Positions 29,244 through 39,253 of a stretch of 64,000 nt of DNA are shown here, one piece after another. Each line of letters begins with the position of its first letter. Position 1 is the stretch's first letter. Position numbers and translations under genes: made by a program. Where the stretch lies: contig NZ_RHHM01000014.1 in assembly GCF_003846135.1 (NCBI RefSeq), positions 1 to 64,000 of the forward strand, written 5' to 3'. The stretch comes from Erwinia psidii (GTDB lineage Bacteria; Pseudomonadota; Gammaproteobacteria; Enterobacterales; Enterobacteriaceae). The notes beneath the pieces are model-generated. The model had not been told where the DNA came from. It was given only the letters and a program-made list of their open reading frames with translations, and searched no databases.

Positions 29244-30971
29244 TTGAAAAAACTTTCTCTGGCTTTAATGATTACTACGGCTTTATTTACCCAATCAGCT
29301 TTTTCGGCAGAAAATCACAGGGCGATAAGCTATTTGACTTCCTGGGGGTTAAGCGATGGTGATGCAGCGACATTAGCAAAATCTAAAATTGATAGTTTCC
29401 TTCTGGCATTCGGAAAGTGGGATGATAATGGAAATATCGTCACATCTGATGGTATAGCATCATTACCGGATTATAATGCCTGGTGGATGCCAACTGCCTA
29501 TGTAACCTGGACTCAGCTGAAATTTGCGCAGCCTGAGAAAAAAATGATGCTCGCCTTTGGCGGCCAGACATATGAAGAAATCTGGTCCCATATCGATACT
29601 GCGGAGAAGCGTGAAAAGGTTGTCGCCGGGCTTGCTCAACTTCTGAAAACACCATTCCCTGTTTACAGGAAAAATATGAAGGAGTCAGAAATAGCCGGTG
29701 AATGTCTGAACTGGAACTGGAATGGTACGGTTTGTGATATGACCACTTACCAGAAAGCGGGTGAAGTTTATCTCGATGGTATTGATTTTGATTTTGAGAA
29801 AGCCGCCCGCCTGACTGAAAAAGAAAATGATGATCTTCTGCAACTGGCGACACGTCTGCGTGAGGTCGTAGGCACAGAGAAACTCATCAGCTTAACCACG
29901 TATCATGTGGGAGCGGATCCGGTGAGCTGTGCGGATAGTGCAGTTACCGAAGGTTGCTCTTATGTTGAAAATAAGCGCTCTACGCACCATGGCGAAGTGC
30001 TGACTTTACTATCGCAAAGCAAGGATATTTTTGATTTCTTCAATGTCATGGCTTATGACGCTGGACCGGAATTTAAATATCAGACTGCGATGCTTAACTA
30101 TGCCAATGCGATCGGTGACGCCAGCAAAGTGGTACTGGGAAACACCATCAACTCGCAGTGGGGCCCAAACAACAATTTTACCGAATCCCGCGTGAATAAT
30201 ATTGCGCGTACTAAATGGCAGGCGCAGAACGGATACGGCGGCTTTTTTGTCTGGACCGTCGGAGCCAGCACTGAGCAGTTAAGTGTCGCACAACAGGCTG
30301 CCTATATCGATGAAATGAAAGATGCGGCTGACAGTGTGGAAAATGAGTCGGGGATAAAGATTAACGATCTGACTATTAAAATGGGTAGGATTACATTAGA
30401 CCTTCCTACGGATGTGTTTAATGGTAAAAACCGTATCATTATCCAAAAAAATGGTTCCTATCTGGCTGAGTCCTATGAAGGGAAAAGTTATTATTCTTCA
30501 AAGGATAGCTTTACAGAAAAAAATACCGTTTTCAGTGTGGTAACCGATCTGAAAGAAGGGGATATTGTTACCGTTGATCTTTATGATGGTAAACCCGGTG
30601 GGTCTTATAACACTGTATTGCAATCTCTGAAAAAAGAAACAGTCACAAAAGAGGATGTTAACACTGATAGTATTAAACTGACCAGTGTGGATGTTACGAA
30701 GCAGGGAGTAACTGTGACCCTGCCAGACAGTGTATATCAGGAGTATAATCGAGTTATGGTCAGAAAAAATGGCCAATACTTAGGTGAGTCTTACAACGGT
30801 AAAAGTTACTTCGCTTACAAAGTGTCGGCACCTGCTGGTCAGGCCAGTTATATGATAAAAAATGCAATACAGAACGGTGATGAAATTACTGTTACATTAA
30901 ATGCTGGCAAGCCAGGTGATAATTCTTCTGTCGTGCTGAAGGAGTTATATCGTGTAAAAGCCAGTTTTTAA
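29244..30971 (+). CDS. secreted GH18 chitinase
   Basis: 575 residues from a TTG start with AAAGG upstream; signal peptide MKKLSLALMITTALFTQSAFSA. The GH18 catalytic motif DGIDFDFE is at about 178-185 (catalytic Glu 185), and the beta-6 motif FFNVMAYDAG is present. Domain 1 (24-370) is the barrel; two tandem ~95-residue beta domains follow (about 377-470 and 480-575), each with K-NGxYL-ES-GKSY and a DGKPG/NAGKPG segment. Cysteines are paired, fitting disulfides. It lies immediately upstream of the T2SS genes and is a likely substrate, as ChiA is in E. coli. It could instead be an endo-beta-N-acetylglucosaminidase, as both occur in GH18. Confidence 0.9.
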   Translation: MKKLSLALMITTALFTQSAFSAENHRAISYLTSWGLSDGDAATLAKSKIDSFLLAFGKWDDNGNIVTSDGIASLPDYNAWWMPTAYVTWTQLKFAQPEKKMMLAFGGQTYEEIWSHIDTAEKREKVVAGLAQLLKTPFPVYRKNMKESEIAGECLNWNWNGTVCDMTTYQKAGEVYLDGIDFDFEKAARLTEKENDDLLQLATRLREVVGTEKLISLTTYHVGADPVSCADSAVTEGCSYVENKRSTHHGEVLTLLSQSKDIFDFFNVMAYDAGPEFKYQTAMLNYANAIGDASKVVLGNTINSQWGPNNNFTESRVNNIARTKWQAQNGYGGFFVWTVGASTEQLSVAQQAAYIDEMKDAADSVENESGIKINDLTIKMGRITLDLPTDVFNGKNRIIIQKNGSYLAESYEGKSYYSSKDSFTEKNTVFSVVTDLKEGDIVTVDLYDGKPGGSYNTVLQSLKKETVTKEDVNTDSIKLTSVDVTKQGVTVTLPDSVYQEYNRVMVRKNGQYLGESYNGKSYFAYKVSAPAGQASYMIKNAIQNGDEITVTLNAGKPGDNSSVVLKELYRVKASF

Positions 30972-30989
30972 TTTTCCCGAATAACTTTC

Positions 30990-31021
30990 AAGGAAATCTC
31001 TTTGGAGATTTCCTTCTTTTT
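30990..31021 (+). terminator. chitinase terminator
   Basis: Perfect 11-bp stem AAGGAAATCTC / GAGATTTCCTT with loop TTTG and C-T5. It separates the chitinase from gspC, so the T2SS operon should have its own promoter or depend on read-through. Confidence 0.92.
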
Positions 31022-31056
31022 CTGTCAATAGGGAGATTGATTTTAAAGGAGTATAA

Positions 31057-31533
31057 TTGAACCGAATTAATATCAATGTTCTGTTATTGTTTCTGTCTTC
31101 ATGTGTTGTGATTTTTACTGCCTGGAGTATTTCTCAGATGTTCAGGGCAGTAGCAAATGAAAAAACTGAGAGAATATTGACTCATAATTTGCTCAGAGAA
31201 AGTCATTCTGTTTTCATAGCACCAGATGGACTGGTATTATTCCAATCTGTGGAACGAAAAGCCCCAAATCCGTGGAGAGTGAACGGGAAAGTTCCCGATG
31301 ATAACGTACTTATTAAAGCACCGTTAAATCAATCAGGTTTAGAAGTTGTTGGCATCCTGAGTGGTAAAGATTGTGCAACATCAATTGTGATAATAAAAGA
31401 AGATAACAGCCAGAAAAGTTATCGTTGTGGGGAAACCCTGTCAGGAAGATCTGTAGTAATCGTTAAAATTTTTCATGATGTAGTAATTATTAATAACAAA
31501 AATTATTATGAAACACTACGTATTGATCAATGA
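31057..31533 (+). CDS. gspC: T2SS inner-membrane clamp GspC (short form)
   Basis: 158 residues from a TTG start behind a strong AAAGGAG site. One N-terminal transmembrane helix (about 8-28), a linker, and the homology-region beta domain (GLEVVGILSGKDCATSIVII ... GRSVVIVKIFHDVVIINN). GspC usually has ~270 residues, with a PDZ or coiled-coil domain after the HR; here the gene stops just past the HR domain. GspC links GspL/M to the GspD periplasmic N0 domain and helps choose substrates. No PDZ-like remnant was found between its stop and gspD. Confidence 0.9.
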   Translation: MNRININVLLLFLSSCVVIFTAWSISQMFRAVANEKTERILTHNLLRESHSVFIAPDGLVLFQSVERKAPNPWRVNGKVPDDNVLIKAPLNQSGLEVVGILSGKDCATSIVIIKEDNSQKSYRCGETLSGRSVVIVKIFHDVVIINNKNYYETLRIDQ

Positions 31534-31611
31534 ATATACATGCCAATTTTTTCTTTTTTTCACGGAAATATCATCCCAGGATAAGGGATTTTTTGTGAGG
31601 TTTTTTCAAAT

Positions 31612-33561
31612 TTGTTAAAGATAAATAGCCATGTCAGAATGCTGACATTACTAACATCTCTCCTGTTAACAGGAATGTCAGGCAGTGCCATTGCTGAAGG
31701 ACTCTCTGCGAATTTTAAAAACACTGATATTCATGAGTTTATCAACACTGTCAGTGCTAACCTGAATAAAACTATCATCATAGATCCTTCAGTTCAGGGT
31801 GCCATTAGCGTTCGAAGCTACGAACAAATGGATAATGAGCAATATTATCAATTTTTCCTTAGCGTCCTGAGTGTTTATGGCTATGCCGTGGTCACCACGC
31901 CCAATGGGGCACTTAAGGTTTTGCCTGAACGTAATGCAAAATCAGCGGGCATCCGGCTATTGCGTAGTGGTGAGATACCAGAAAGTGATGAGATCATTGT
32001 CAGAATTACGCCCTTACGTAATATTTCTGGCAGAGAGCTTGCACCGTTGCTGCGTCAACTGAATAATGCCGCTGAAGGCAGTATTATTTACTATGATCCT
32101 GCCAATGTTATTCTTATGACCGGACGCGCTTCTGTTGTTAATCAGCTGGTTTCTGTCATTAAAGATGTTGATGAAAAAGCAAATTTCCAGGTTGAAACAT
32201 TACATTTAAACAACGCTTCTGCGACCGGTGTGGCTAGCCTTGCCATGTCATTGTACAGCAACGGTGGTGGAGAGAATGCATCAGGGCGTATTTTGGCTCA
32301 TGTCGTTGCTGATGAAAGAACAAATTCAATCTTAATTACTGGCGACGAACCCGCCAGGAAAAAAATGATTGCCACCTTAAAAAAACTGGATGAAGAAAGA
32401 GGTGCATTGCAATCTGGAAATACCCGCGTTATTTATCTTGAGTACGCGAAAGCAAAAAATTTGCTCAATGTTCTCAGTGGTATCACCAGTAGTAAATCAG
32501 CCACGCCTAATGAATCGTCCCCGCTTGTAATCAGTTCAGGCACCAGTAATGAAGTGAGCATTAAAGCTGATGAAGAAACAAATTCGCTAATTATTACTGG
32601 TCCTCAACACCTGATGAACGATATGCAGGAGGTTATTGCCAAACTCGACATACGTCGCGCGCAGGTGCTGGTTGAAGCTATTATTGTTGAAGTTTCTGAT
32701 GCCGAAGGGCTGAACTTTGGTATTCAGTGGATGAATACTTACGCCGGAGGTACCAATTTTTCCTCCACCACGGGAGGATCGGTCACTACGATCCCGGATA
32801 AAGGTATCGTCAATTCATTGTCGGGATTATCAGGGCTGGCGACAGGTTTTTACCGGGGGAACTGGGCCGGACTGGTCACGGCACTGCAAACTAACAGCCA
32901 GAGCAATATCCTGGCAACGCCAAGTATTGTCACGCTTGACAATATGGAAGCTGAATTTACTGTCGGTCAGGAGGTTCCGGTATTAACCGGATCGCAAACC
33001 ACGTCAGGAGATAATGTATATAACACCGTAGAAAGAAAGAGTGTGGGTATTAAATTAAAAGTTACTCCGCAAATTAATCGGGGAGACTCGGTTATGTTGA
33101 GTATCGAACAGGAAGTTTCCAGTGTATCAGACTCAGCAACCAACAATGATTTAGGTCCTACATTTGACACACGCGTGGTGCGCAATGCCGTGTTAGTTGG
33201 CACCGGTAATACGGTGGTGGTTGGAGGATTACTGGATACCAGTAATAATCATTCAGAAAATAAAGTGCCGTTGCTGGGCCGTATCCCCATACTTAAATAC
33301 CTTTTTGGTGCAACCAGCAAAAAAGTCAACAAACGGAATTTGATGCTGTTTATCCGCCCGACGATAATCCGTGAACAGGATGAATTTAATCGTGTCAGCC
33401 AGCAGTCACGTGGCAAATTTAATCAGCATGATTTGAAAACGGCGGCAGATCATCAGGTTGAGCAGATACTTAATCAGGAAACCGGGCTACCCGGTTCGGC
33501 TAATGAACTCCAGCAGGTGCTCGGCAATATCAACGCCTTTTATGCCGGGCAGTCGCGATGA
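31612..33561 (+). CDS. gspD: T2SS secretin GspD
   Basis: 649 residues. Signal peptide ([20 protein letters not shown]), N0 domain ([16 protein letters not shown]), N1-N3 repeats with three ..TNSILITG / TNSLIITG motifs, and the secretin core ([62 protein letters not shown]). The C-terminal ~55 residues form the S-domain expected to bind the pilotin GspS. The start is a TTG at 31612; an ATG at 31639 is in frame but has no ribosome site and also leaves a signal peptide. It forms the outer-membrane exit pore. Confidence 0.96.
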   Translation: MLKINSHVRMLTLLTSLLLTGMSGSAIAEGLSANFKNTDIHEFINTVSANLNKTIIIDPSVQGAISVRSYEQMDNEQYYQFFLSVLSVYGYAVVTTPNGALKVLPERNAKSAGIRLLRSGEIPESDEIIVRITPLRNISGRELAPLLRQLNNAAEGSIIYYDPANVILMTGRASVVNQLVSVIKDVDEKANFQVETLHLNNASATGVASLAMSLYSNGGGENASGRILAHVVADERTNSILITGDEPARKKMIATLKKLDEERGALQSGNTRVIYLEYAKAKNLLNVLSGITSSKSATPNESSPLVISSGTSNEVSIKADEETNSLIITGPQHLMNDMQEVIAKLDIRRAQVLVEAIIVEVSDAEGLNFGIQWMNTYAGGTNFSSTTGGSVTTIPDKGIVNSLSGLSGLATGFYRGNWAGLVTALQTNSQSNILATPSIVTLDNMEAEFTVGQEVPVLTGSQTTSGDNVYNTVERKSVGIKLKVTPQINRGDSVMLSIEQEVSSVSDSATNNDLGPTFDTRVVRNAVLVGTGNTVVVGGLLDTSNNHSENKVPLLGRIPILKYLFGATSKKVNKRNLMLFIRPTIIREQDEFNRVSQQSRGKFNQHDLKTAADHQVEQILNQETGLPGSANELQQVLGNINAFYAGQSR

Positions 33562-35027
33562 AAGAACATCTGTTTCCTTTTGCGTGGGTACAACAATCTG
33601 GCGTGTTCTATTTACCGGGGCCGGACCGCTTTATTGGCTTCCGTCAGAACGCCAGTCCGCTGGCTCTGGCTGAAGCCGTCAGAATTGCGCCATCCTGCCC
33701 GTTGCGGTTGATTGCTGATGAGGATTTTACCCAACAGATTATTGATACCTATCGGCAGGATGCATCTCAGGCGCGGCAGATGATGGAGAATCTCGGTAAT
33801 GAGATCGATTTTTTCCAACTGGCACAGTCTCTGCCAGAGGATGAAGACCTGCTTGATTGTGATGATGGAGCCCCGGTTATCCGCTTTATCAATGCGATGC
33901 TGAGCGAGGCGATCAAGGAAACCGCCTCGGATATCCATATTGAGCCCTATGAGCGGCAGCTGCTGATCCGCTTTCGGGTCGATGGTGTTCTGCGGGCTGT
34001 GTTGACACCACCGAGACAGTTGACGGCGGTGTTGATCTCCAGAATTAAGGTGATGGCCCGGCTGGATATTGCGGAGAAGCGTTTGCCGCAGGATGGCCGT
34101 ATTGCGCTGCGAATTGGTGGCCGTGCTGTTGATGTGCGTGTTTCTACTTTGCCGTCACGCTATGGCGAGAGGCTGGTACTGCGCCTGCTGGACAAAAGTG
34201 CGGTACAGCTTGATCTGGCTCAGCTCGGCATGGATCCGACTAAGCGTGACAGCATCAGCGAATTGTTAAGTAAGCCTCATGGGATCATTCTGGTTACTGG
34301 TCCTACCGGTTCCGGCAAAAGCACCACGCTTTATGCGGCTCTTAATCAGATTAACTCTCAGGATCGCAATATCATGACGGTTGAAGATCCTATTGAGTAT
34401 GAGCTGGAAGGCATCGGGCAGACGCAGGTCAATCCCAAAGTGGATATGACCTTTGCCAGGGGATTGAGGGCCATTTTGCGCCAGGATCCTGACGTAGTGA
34501 TGATTGGTGAGATCCGTGATACTGAAACCGCAAAAATTGCCGTACAGGCCTCACTGACCGGACATCTGGTTTTATCAACGCTACACACCAATACCGCTAT
34601 CGGCGCGGTCGGTCGTTTACGCGATATGGGTGTTGAACCTTTTCTGCTGGCCAGCTCACTGACCGGTATCCTTGCTCAGCGGCTGGTGAGAACCTTATGT
34701 CGGCATTGTCGACAGGCTACGAAACTGAGCGCCGGACAGTTGAGTCACCTCGGTTTCTCTCACCACTGTGAGGAGGCTGTTACGGTGTATCAGCCGGCAG
34801 GCTGCGAGGACTGCAATCAGACCGGTTATCGAGGACGTACCGGTATCCACGAACTGTTAATGATCGATGCGCCACTTCGTCAGGCAATCGCTCAGGGGCA
34901 AAGTGAGGATGCCCTGGAGCAGATTACCCGCAGGAGTGCCAGCAGTGTTCGTGATGATGGCTGGCAAAAAGTCCTCGAAGGGATCACTTCTCTGGAAGAG
35001 GTATCCAGAGTGACAGGTCTGGACTGA
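33558..35027 (+). CDS. gspE: T2SS ATPase GspE
   Basis: 489 residues, cytoplasmic hexameric secretion ATPase. N-terminal GspL-binding region, Walker [11 protein letters not shown], Asp box ([12 protein letters not shown]), Walker B region ([16 protein letters not shown]) and the His box ([13 protein letters not shown]). The zinc tetracysteine C-x2-C...C-x2-C is seen as LCRHC and [11 protein letters not shown] hydrolysis drives pseudopilus assembly. Its ATG overlaps the gspD stop (ATGA). Confidence 0.97.
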   Translation: MKEHLFPFAWVQQSGVFYLPGPDRFIGFRQNASPLALAEAVRIAPSCPLRLIADEDFTQQIIDTYRQDASQARQMMENLGNEIDFFQLAQSLPEDEDLLDCDDGAPVIRFINAMLSEAIKETASDIHIEPYERQLLIRFRVDGVLRAVLTPPRQLTAVLISRIKVMARLDIAEKRLPQDGRIALRIGGRAVDVRVSTLPSRYGERLVLRLLDKSAVQLDLAQLGMDPTKRDSISELLSKPHGIILVTGPTGSGKSTTLYAALNQINSQDRNIMTVEDPIEYELEGIGQTQVNPKVDMTFARGLRAILRQDPDVVMIGEIRDTETAKIAVQASLTGHLVLSTLHTNTAIGAVGRLRDMGVEPFLLASSLTGILAQRLVRTLCRHCRQATKLSAGQLSHLGFSHHCEEAVTVYQPAGCEDCNQTGYRGRTGIHELLMIDAPLRQAIAQGQSEDALEQITRRSASSVRDDGWQKVLEGITSLEEVSRVTGLD

Positions 35028-35030
35028 ATA

Positions 35031-36239
35031 ATGAGATATCGTTACAGCGCAATCGATCGTCAGGGGAAAAAAGTGCAGGGATATCTGGACAGCCCGTCGC
35101 CCCGCGCCGCCCGGCTGAGTTTACAGACGCGAAATTTGCAGATCATGACGCTGAAAGAAGTGAGCGTCATCACAACCTCATCACGTTTTTCCTCGCGTGG
35201 ACGTGCCTTGCGTGGCAATGATTTCGTACTTATCACCCGCCAGTTGGCAACATTACTGGGGGCTTCACTGCCGTTGGAAGATGCTTTGCAAGCGCTGGCC
35301 CAGCAGTGTGAAAAACCCGCACACCGCCAGATTATTCAGGATGTTCGGCAGCAGGTGCTGGAAGGGCTGTCGTTTTCGGATGCACTGGGAAAGCATTCGC
35401 GCACATTCAATACCTTTTTTCGTGCCCTGGTTGCCGCTGGTGAATCGTCAGGAAAGTTATCGCAGGTGCTGGCACGGCTGGCCGATCACGCAGAACAAAG
35501 TCAGAAAATTACCAGCAAAATTACTCAGGCACTGATTTACCCACTGATGTTGACTCTTGTTGCCGTGGGAGTAATCGCTATTTTGCTGACGTCCGTTGTG
35601 CCGAAAGTGGTTGAGCAATTTGCCTATCTGCAATCCGAACTGCCGTTGACCACGCGTGTGCTGATGGCGATGAGCGACGGCATAAAAGCAGGAGGTGGTG
35701 GGTTCCTGCTGACTTGTGGCGTGGTGGGGTTGCTGATGAAGTATCTGCTTAAAAAACCGCATTATCGTCAGCGTTGGGATGGCGGCTGCCTGCGTATTCC
35801 CCTGTTAGGGAAAATGATCCTGAATCTCAATATGGCTCGCTATGCCAAAACGCTCAATATTCTGAGCGCCAGCGCCGTACCGCTGTTGGAAGCGATGCAT
35901 CTCAGCAACAGCGTGGTGACGAATCAACATGCCCGAGCCCTGTTAATGATGGCGGAAGCCAGCGTCAAAGAAGGCTCTGATCTTTCGGGTGCGCTGACAC
36001 AGAGTGGTCTGCTGTCACCGATGATGCGCCATATGATTGCTTCCGGTGAACGCAGCGGTGAGCTGGACCGAATGTTGGGGCACGCCGCTGATATTCAGGA
36101 GCAGGCTTTTCTACATCAAATCACCACCCTGGTGGGGGTATTTACACCGCTGTTGGTGATAACCATGGCGGGAATTGTTTTCTTTATTGTTCTGGCTATT
36201 TTGCAACCCATCATGCAACTGAACAGCCTGATGGGATAA
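35031..36239 (+). CDS. gspF: T2SS inner-membrane platform protein GspF
   Basis: 402 residues, usual length. An N-terminal RYRYSAIDRQGKKVQGYL domain, then two related cytoplasmic four-helix bundles and three transmembrane helices (PLMLTLVAVGVIAILLTSVV; FLLTCGVVGLLMKYL; ITTLVGVFTPLLVITMAGIV). It anchors the pseudopilus assembly platform and contacts GspE and GspL. Three bases separate it from gspE. Confidence 0.96.
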   Translation: MRYRYSAIDRQGKKVQGYLDSPSPRAARLSLQTRNLQIMTLKEVSVITTSSRFSSRGRALRGNDFVLITRQLATLLGASLPLEDALQALAQQCEKPAHRQIIQDVRQQVLEGLSFSDALGKHSRTFNTFFRALVAAGESSGKLSQVLARLADHAEQSQKITSKITQALIYPLMLTLVAVGVIAILLTSVVPKVVEQFAYLQSELPLTTRVLMAMSDGIKAGGGGFLLTCGVVGLLMKYLLKKPHYRQRWDGGCLRIPLLGKMILNLNMARYAKTLNILSASAVPLLEAMHLSNSVVTNQHARALLMMAEASVKEGSDLSGALTQSGLLSPMMRHMIASGERSGELDRMLGHAADIQEQAFLHQITTLVGVFTPLLVITMAGIVFFIVLAILQPIMQLNSLMG

Positions 36240-36257
36240 TTTTTCTGGAGAAAGACT

Positions 36258-36692
36258 ATGTGCCTGTGTGGTGAAAAGAGAAAGCAACGCGGTTTTACAC
36301 TGCTTGAAGTGATGATCGTGATTGTGATTTTGGGCGTTCTGGCAAGCCTGATGTTACCCAGCCTGATGGGGAATAAAGATAAAGCCGACCGGCAGAAAGC
36401 GGTAAGCGATATTGTCACTCTTGAGAATGCGCTGGAAATGTACAAGCTTGACAATAATATCTATCCCAGCACTGAGCAGGGGCTGAAAGCACTGGTGAAA
36501 AAGCCTGAAATCGCGCCTGTTCCACGAAATTATCGCGAAGATGGCTATGTCCGTCGTCTTCCAAAAGATCCCTGGGGAAACGCTTATCAAATGAGGAGCC
36601 CAGGGCAACATGGCAGTGTTGATATTTATTCTTTCGGTCCATCAGGTATAGAAGGTGAGGGGAATATTACCAACTGGCAACTGGATGAATAA
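36258..36692 (+). CDS. gspG: T2SS major pseudopilin GspG
   Basis: 144 residues. Short charged leader and prepilin cleavage site RG-FTLLEVMIV (G12/F13, Glu at +5), one hydrophobic helix, and the calcium-binding C-terminal region (LPKDPWGNAYQM ... SFGPSGIEGEGN). It polymerises into the pseudopilus that pushes substrates through GspD and is processed and N-methylated by GspO. Unusual only for having a cysteine-containing leader (MCLCGEKRKQ). Confidence 0.96.
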   Translation: MCLCGEKRKQRGFTLLEVMIVIVILGVLASLMLPSLMGNKDKADRQKAVSDIVTLENALEMYKLDNNIYPSTEQGLKALVKKPEIAPVPRNYREDGYVRRLPKDPWGNAYQMRSPGQHGSVDIYSFGPSGIEGEGNITNWQLDE

Positions 36693-37251
36693 AAAATACG
36701 CTACTTCAGTTCGTTATTCACGGGGTTTTACGCTGCTGGAAGTCATGCTGGTAATGATGTTGTTGGCCGGTCTGGCAACGCTGATTATCAGCACCCCTCC
36801 TACAAAAGATGTCAGATGGGTGGGCGAGGAAATAGCGCTGGAATTACGGACGATTACGCATCGGTCGGTGCTGGAGCATCGTTTGTATGCAGCGGTTGTT
36901 TACCGGGATGGTATTCAGCAGTTGTTGTTAACCCGTGCGGATGATCGGGGAGTGCAAAGCGAATTATGGCCGGAATATTACTGGCATCAGGTACGGCATG
37001 TGAGGAAAAAATTCAGCGGCCGACTGCCAACAGATATAACCCTGACGCTGAATGTTGAAAACAGTGAGCTTACCTTGCAGGCAATGGATAATAGCGAAAG
37101 CCAGCAACCTCAGCTTATTTTTCAGCCTGATGGGGAAAGCAGTGATTTTATTATCACCTTATTTCATCGTGGGAAAAGTATTGGTCAGATTATTCATCAG
37201 CGGGGAAATACAGGTTTTTTTCCTGTCGTTGAGAAAGGGATACAGCCATGA
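36685..37251 (+). CDS. gspH: T2SS minor pseudopilin GspH
   Basis: 188 residues from the ATG at 36685, which overlaps the last codons of gspG; an in-frame GTG at 36655 would add ten unlikely residues. Cleavage site SRG-FTLLEVMLVMMLL (G14/F15). The C-terminal domain is beta-rich, with the typical end HRGKSIGQIIHQRGNTGFF. It connects the tip complex (GspI-J-K) to the GspG shaft. Coupled to gspG upstream and gspI downstream. Confidence 0.92.
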   Translation: MNKKYATSVRYSRGFTLLEVMLVMMLLAGLATLIISTPPTKDVRWVGEEIALELRTITHRSVLEHRLYAAVVYRDGIQQLLLTRADDRGVQSELWPEYYWHQVRHVRKKFSGRLPTDITLTLNVENSELTLQAMDNSESQQPQLIFQPDGESSDFIITLFHRGKSIGQIIHQRGNTGFFPVVEKGIQP

Positions 37252-37610
37252 AATCACGCGGTATGACCCTGCTTGAGACGATGATTGCGATGGCCATTCT
37301 TTCCCTGGCTGGTATTGCATTGATGAATAGCGATACGGAGAAAATACGCAACCTTGATCGCCTGCATGAGAAGCAGCTGGCGGCCTGGCTGGCGGATAAT
37401 GCGGCGGCGGAGATAACACTCAGTGGCGGACTGAGTGCGGCGCAGAAATCGTTGAGAAAGGTGCAGTCAGGTAACAGCCAGTTTTATCTCAGCCGAAAAA
37501 GCGTCAGCACCAGTTATGAAGATGTTCAGCGGATACAGGTTGATGTTTCCTCGGTGCACGATCGGCATAAGATCATATTTTCATTATATTTTTATCTGGC
37601 GGCAAGATGA
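37248..37610 (+). CDS. gspI: T2SS minor pseudopilin GspI
   Basis: 120 residues with cleavage site SRG-MTLLETMIAMAIL (G5/M6, Glu +5) and a compact globular part (EKQLAAWLADNAAAEITL). It is the core of the GspI-J-K tip that starts pseudopilus assembly. ATGA overlaps with gspH and gspJ show tight coupling. Confidence 0.93.
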   Translation: MKSRGMTLLETMIAMAILSLAGIALMNSDTEKIRNLDRLHEKQLAAWLADNAAAEITLSGGLSAAQKSLRKVQSGNSQFYLSRKSVSTSYEDVQRIQVDVSSVHDRHKIIFSLYFYLAAR

Positions 37611-38212
37611 AAAAAAACAATTATAAAGGGTTTACTCTACTTGAGATGATGGTCGCTTTGATGATTTTTTCGCTGATTGGTCTTGCCGGCGTTCAACTTA
37701 TTCGGGGAGGGTTAAAAAATCGCGAGCAAATGCGTGAAAAAAGTGCTGATTTTACGCAGATACAGAGAACGTTTACGCGGTTTGAACAAGACTTTGGGCA
37801 GGCGGTGGTACGAAAGAAGCTTCGGAAAGTGACCAAAGAGCTTCCTGTGGAAATGTCAGGGAAGCAGCACTCTGACCACATCAGTGAAGTGACACTGCTG
37901 CGTGGCAATAAATTCAATCCTGGTGGCTACCTTCCCCGATCGTCGCTGGAATGGGTGAAATGGCATGTTGTGGACGGAAAGTTGATGCGTGGTCATGCGG
38001 CACTGACTGACAACGGTGAGGAAGCGCAGCAGTTCACCAACGAAGTGCTCCTCGACGACGTAAGCGCCTTTCACGTGACCTTTGCTGATAAGCGCGGGTG
38101 GCATGAAAACTGGTCCGCCCAGGATACATTGCCGGAAGCGGTCGCGGTCAGCCTTGTCACCGCCGGGTCGGGTGCCCTGCAACGTGTCGTTCTGGTTCCG
38201 GGGCAGGGATGA
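37607..38212 (+). CDS. gspJ: T2SS minor pseudopilin GspJ
   Basis: 201 residues. Cleavage site YKG-FTLLEMMVALMIF (G8/F9). The globular part has the characteristic FTRFEQDFGQAVVRK region and an LRGNKFNPGGYLPRSSLEWVKWHV core. Part of the tip complex with GspI and GspK. Overlaps both neighbours by ATGA. Confidence 0.94.
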   Translation: MKKNNYKGFTLLEMMVALMIFSLIGLAGVQLIRGGLKNREQMREKSADFTQIQRTFTRFEQDFGQAVVRKKLRKVTKELPVEMSGKQHSDHISEVTLLRGNKFNPGGYLPRSSLEWVKWHVVDGKLMRGHAALTDNGEEAQQFTNEVLLDDVSAFHVTFADKRGWHENWSAQDTLPEAVAVSLVTAGSGALQRVVLVPGQG

Positions 38213-39237
38213 AAATCATCTCAGAGCGTGGAATAGCCTTACTGCTGGTGTTGCTGATGATTGCAACCATGTCGGCCATCGCCATCGCCACTCAGGAATA
38301 CTGGATGCATGCTTTCAGCCGTGGCAGCAGTCAACAGCAGCAAATAAAGCAAAAATGGCTGGCGCTGAGCGCCGAGAATATTCTCATACATCACTATTCC
38401 ACAGCGTTTTCCGCTGCTGTTCTGCGTCCCTCACTGATCGGGAGACAGCCGCCTTTGCAACTGGATGGCAACACTTTCAACGTTGCCGTGCGCGATTTTC
38501 AGGCATGTTTTAATATTAACGCATTGTTTAATGAGAAGAAAAAAGGAAAGTCGCCGCGCGAAAATGTTAACAGCAGTAGCAGTGATGATGGTGAGGTTGA
38601 TGACAGCAATATCACTGGCGATAACGATGGCAACACGGCATTACACGGTAATGAACCGGAAACGGCAGAGACGACAAAAACCACAGCTGCACTGACCTTT
38701 CCTCAGCAGGTTTTTATTCGATTACTGATGTCTTCCGGCAGGGAAGAAGCACAAGCGCGTGAGATCCTTGCAGGTATCATAACGCTTGCAGACCGACAGG
38801 GCCGCCGGTTTGCAGATATTACCGAACTAAGACTCACCGGCGTCTTTTCCCCTACGGAGTGGCGCACACTGGCTGGCCAGCTTTGTGCCTTGCCTGATGA
38901 CCAACTGAAGATCAATGTAAATGGACTTAACGCCTCACACAGCGTGTTGCTTGCCGCTCTACTTGATGCATCCCTGAATGAAAAAGAAGTTGAAGAGCTG
39001 CTAAGTGCCCGGCCAAAAAAAGGCTGGCATACATTGAAGGCACTTCAGCAGCTCACAGTGCCGGAAGGCATCGGGGAGAAATTTACCAAAGCGGGGTCTT
39101 TTCTTTCGCTCAACAGTGAGTTTTTTGCGCTGGAAATTGAAATTGACCATCAGCAGCCTTTTATGATGCGTAGTCTGATACAGCGTTCCGATAAGCAGTT
39201 TAATGTCTACCGACGACAGTTTGGCATGAGTGAATAA
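38209..39237 (+). CDS. gspK: T2SS minor pseudopilin GspK
   Basis: 342 residues. Leader MKIISERG, then IALLLVLLMIATMSAIAI: the +5 Glu found in other pseudopilins is replaced by Leu, as is normal for GspK. A large alpha domain follows. Between about residues 108-155 there is a polar, acidic, low-complexity insert (NSSSSDDGEVDDSNITGDND...), discussed as a finding. GspK caps the pseudopilus tip. Confidence 0.93.
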   Translation: MKIISERGIALLLVLLMIATMSAIAIATQEYWMHAFSRGSSQQQQIKQKWLALSAENILIHHYSTAFSAAVLRPSLIGRQPPLQLDGNTFNVAVRDFQACFNINALFNEKKKGKSPRENVNSSSSDDGEVDDSNITGDNDGNTALHGNEPETAETTKTTAALTFPQQVFIRLLMSSGREEAQAREILAGIITLADRQGRRFADITELRLTGVFSPTEWRTLAGQLCALPDDQLKINVNGLNASHSVLLAALLDASLNEKEVEELLSARPKKGWHTLKALQQLTVPEGIGEKFTKAGSFLSLNSEFFALEIEIDHQQPFMMRSLIQRSDKQFNVYRRQFGMSE

Positions 39238-39253
39238 ATAAGGCGGTCCTTAA

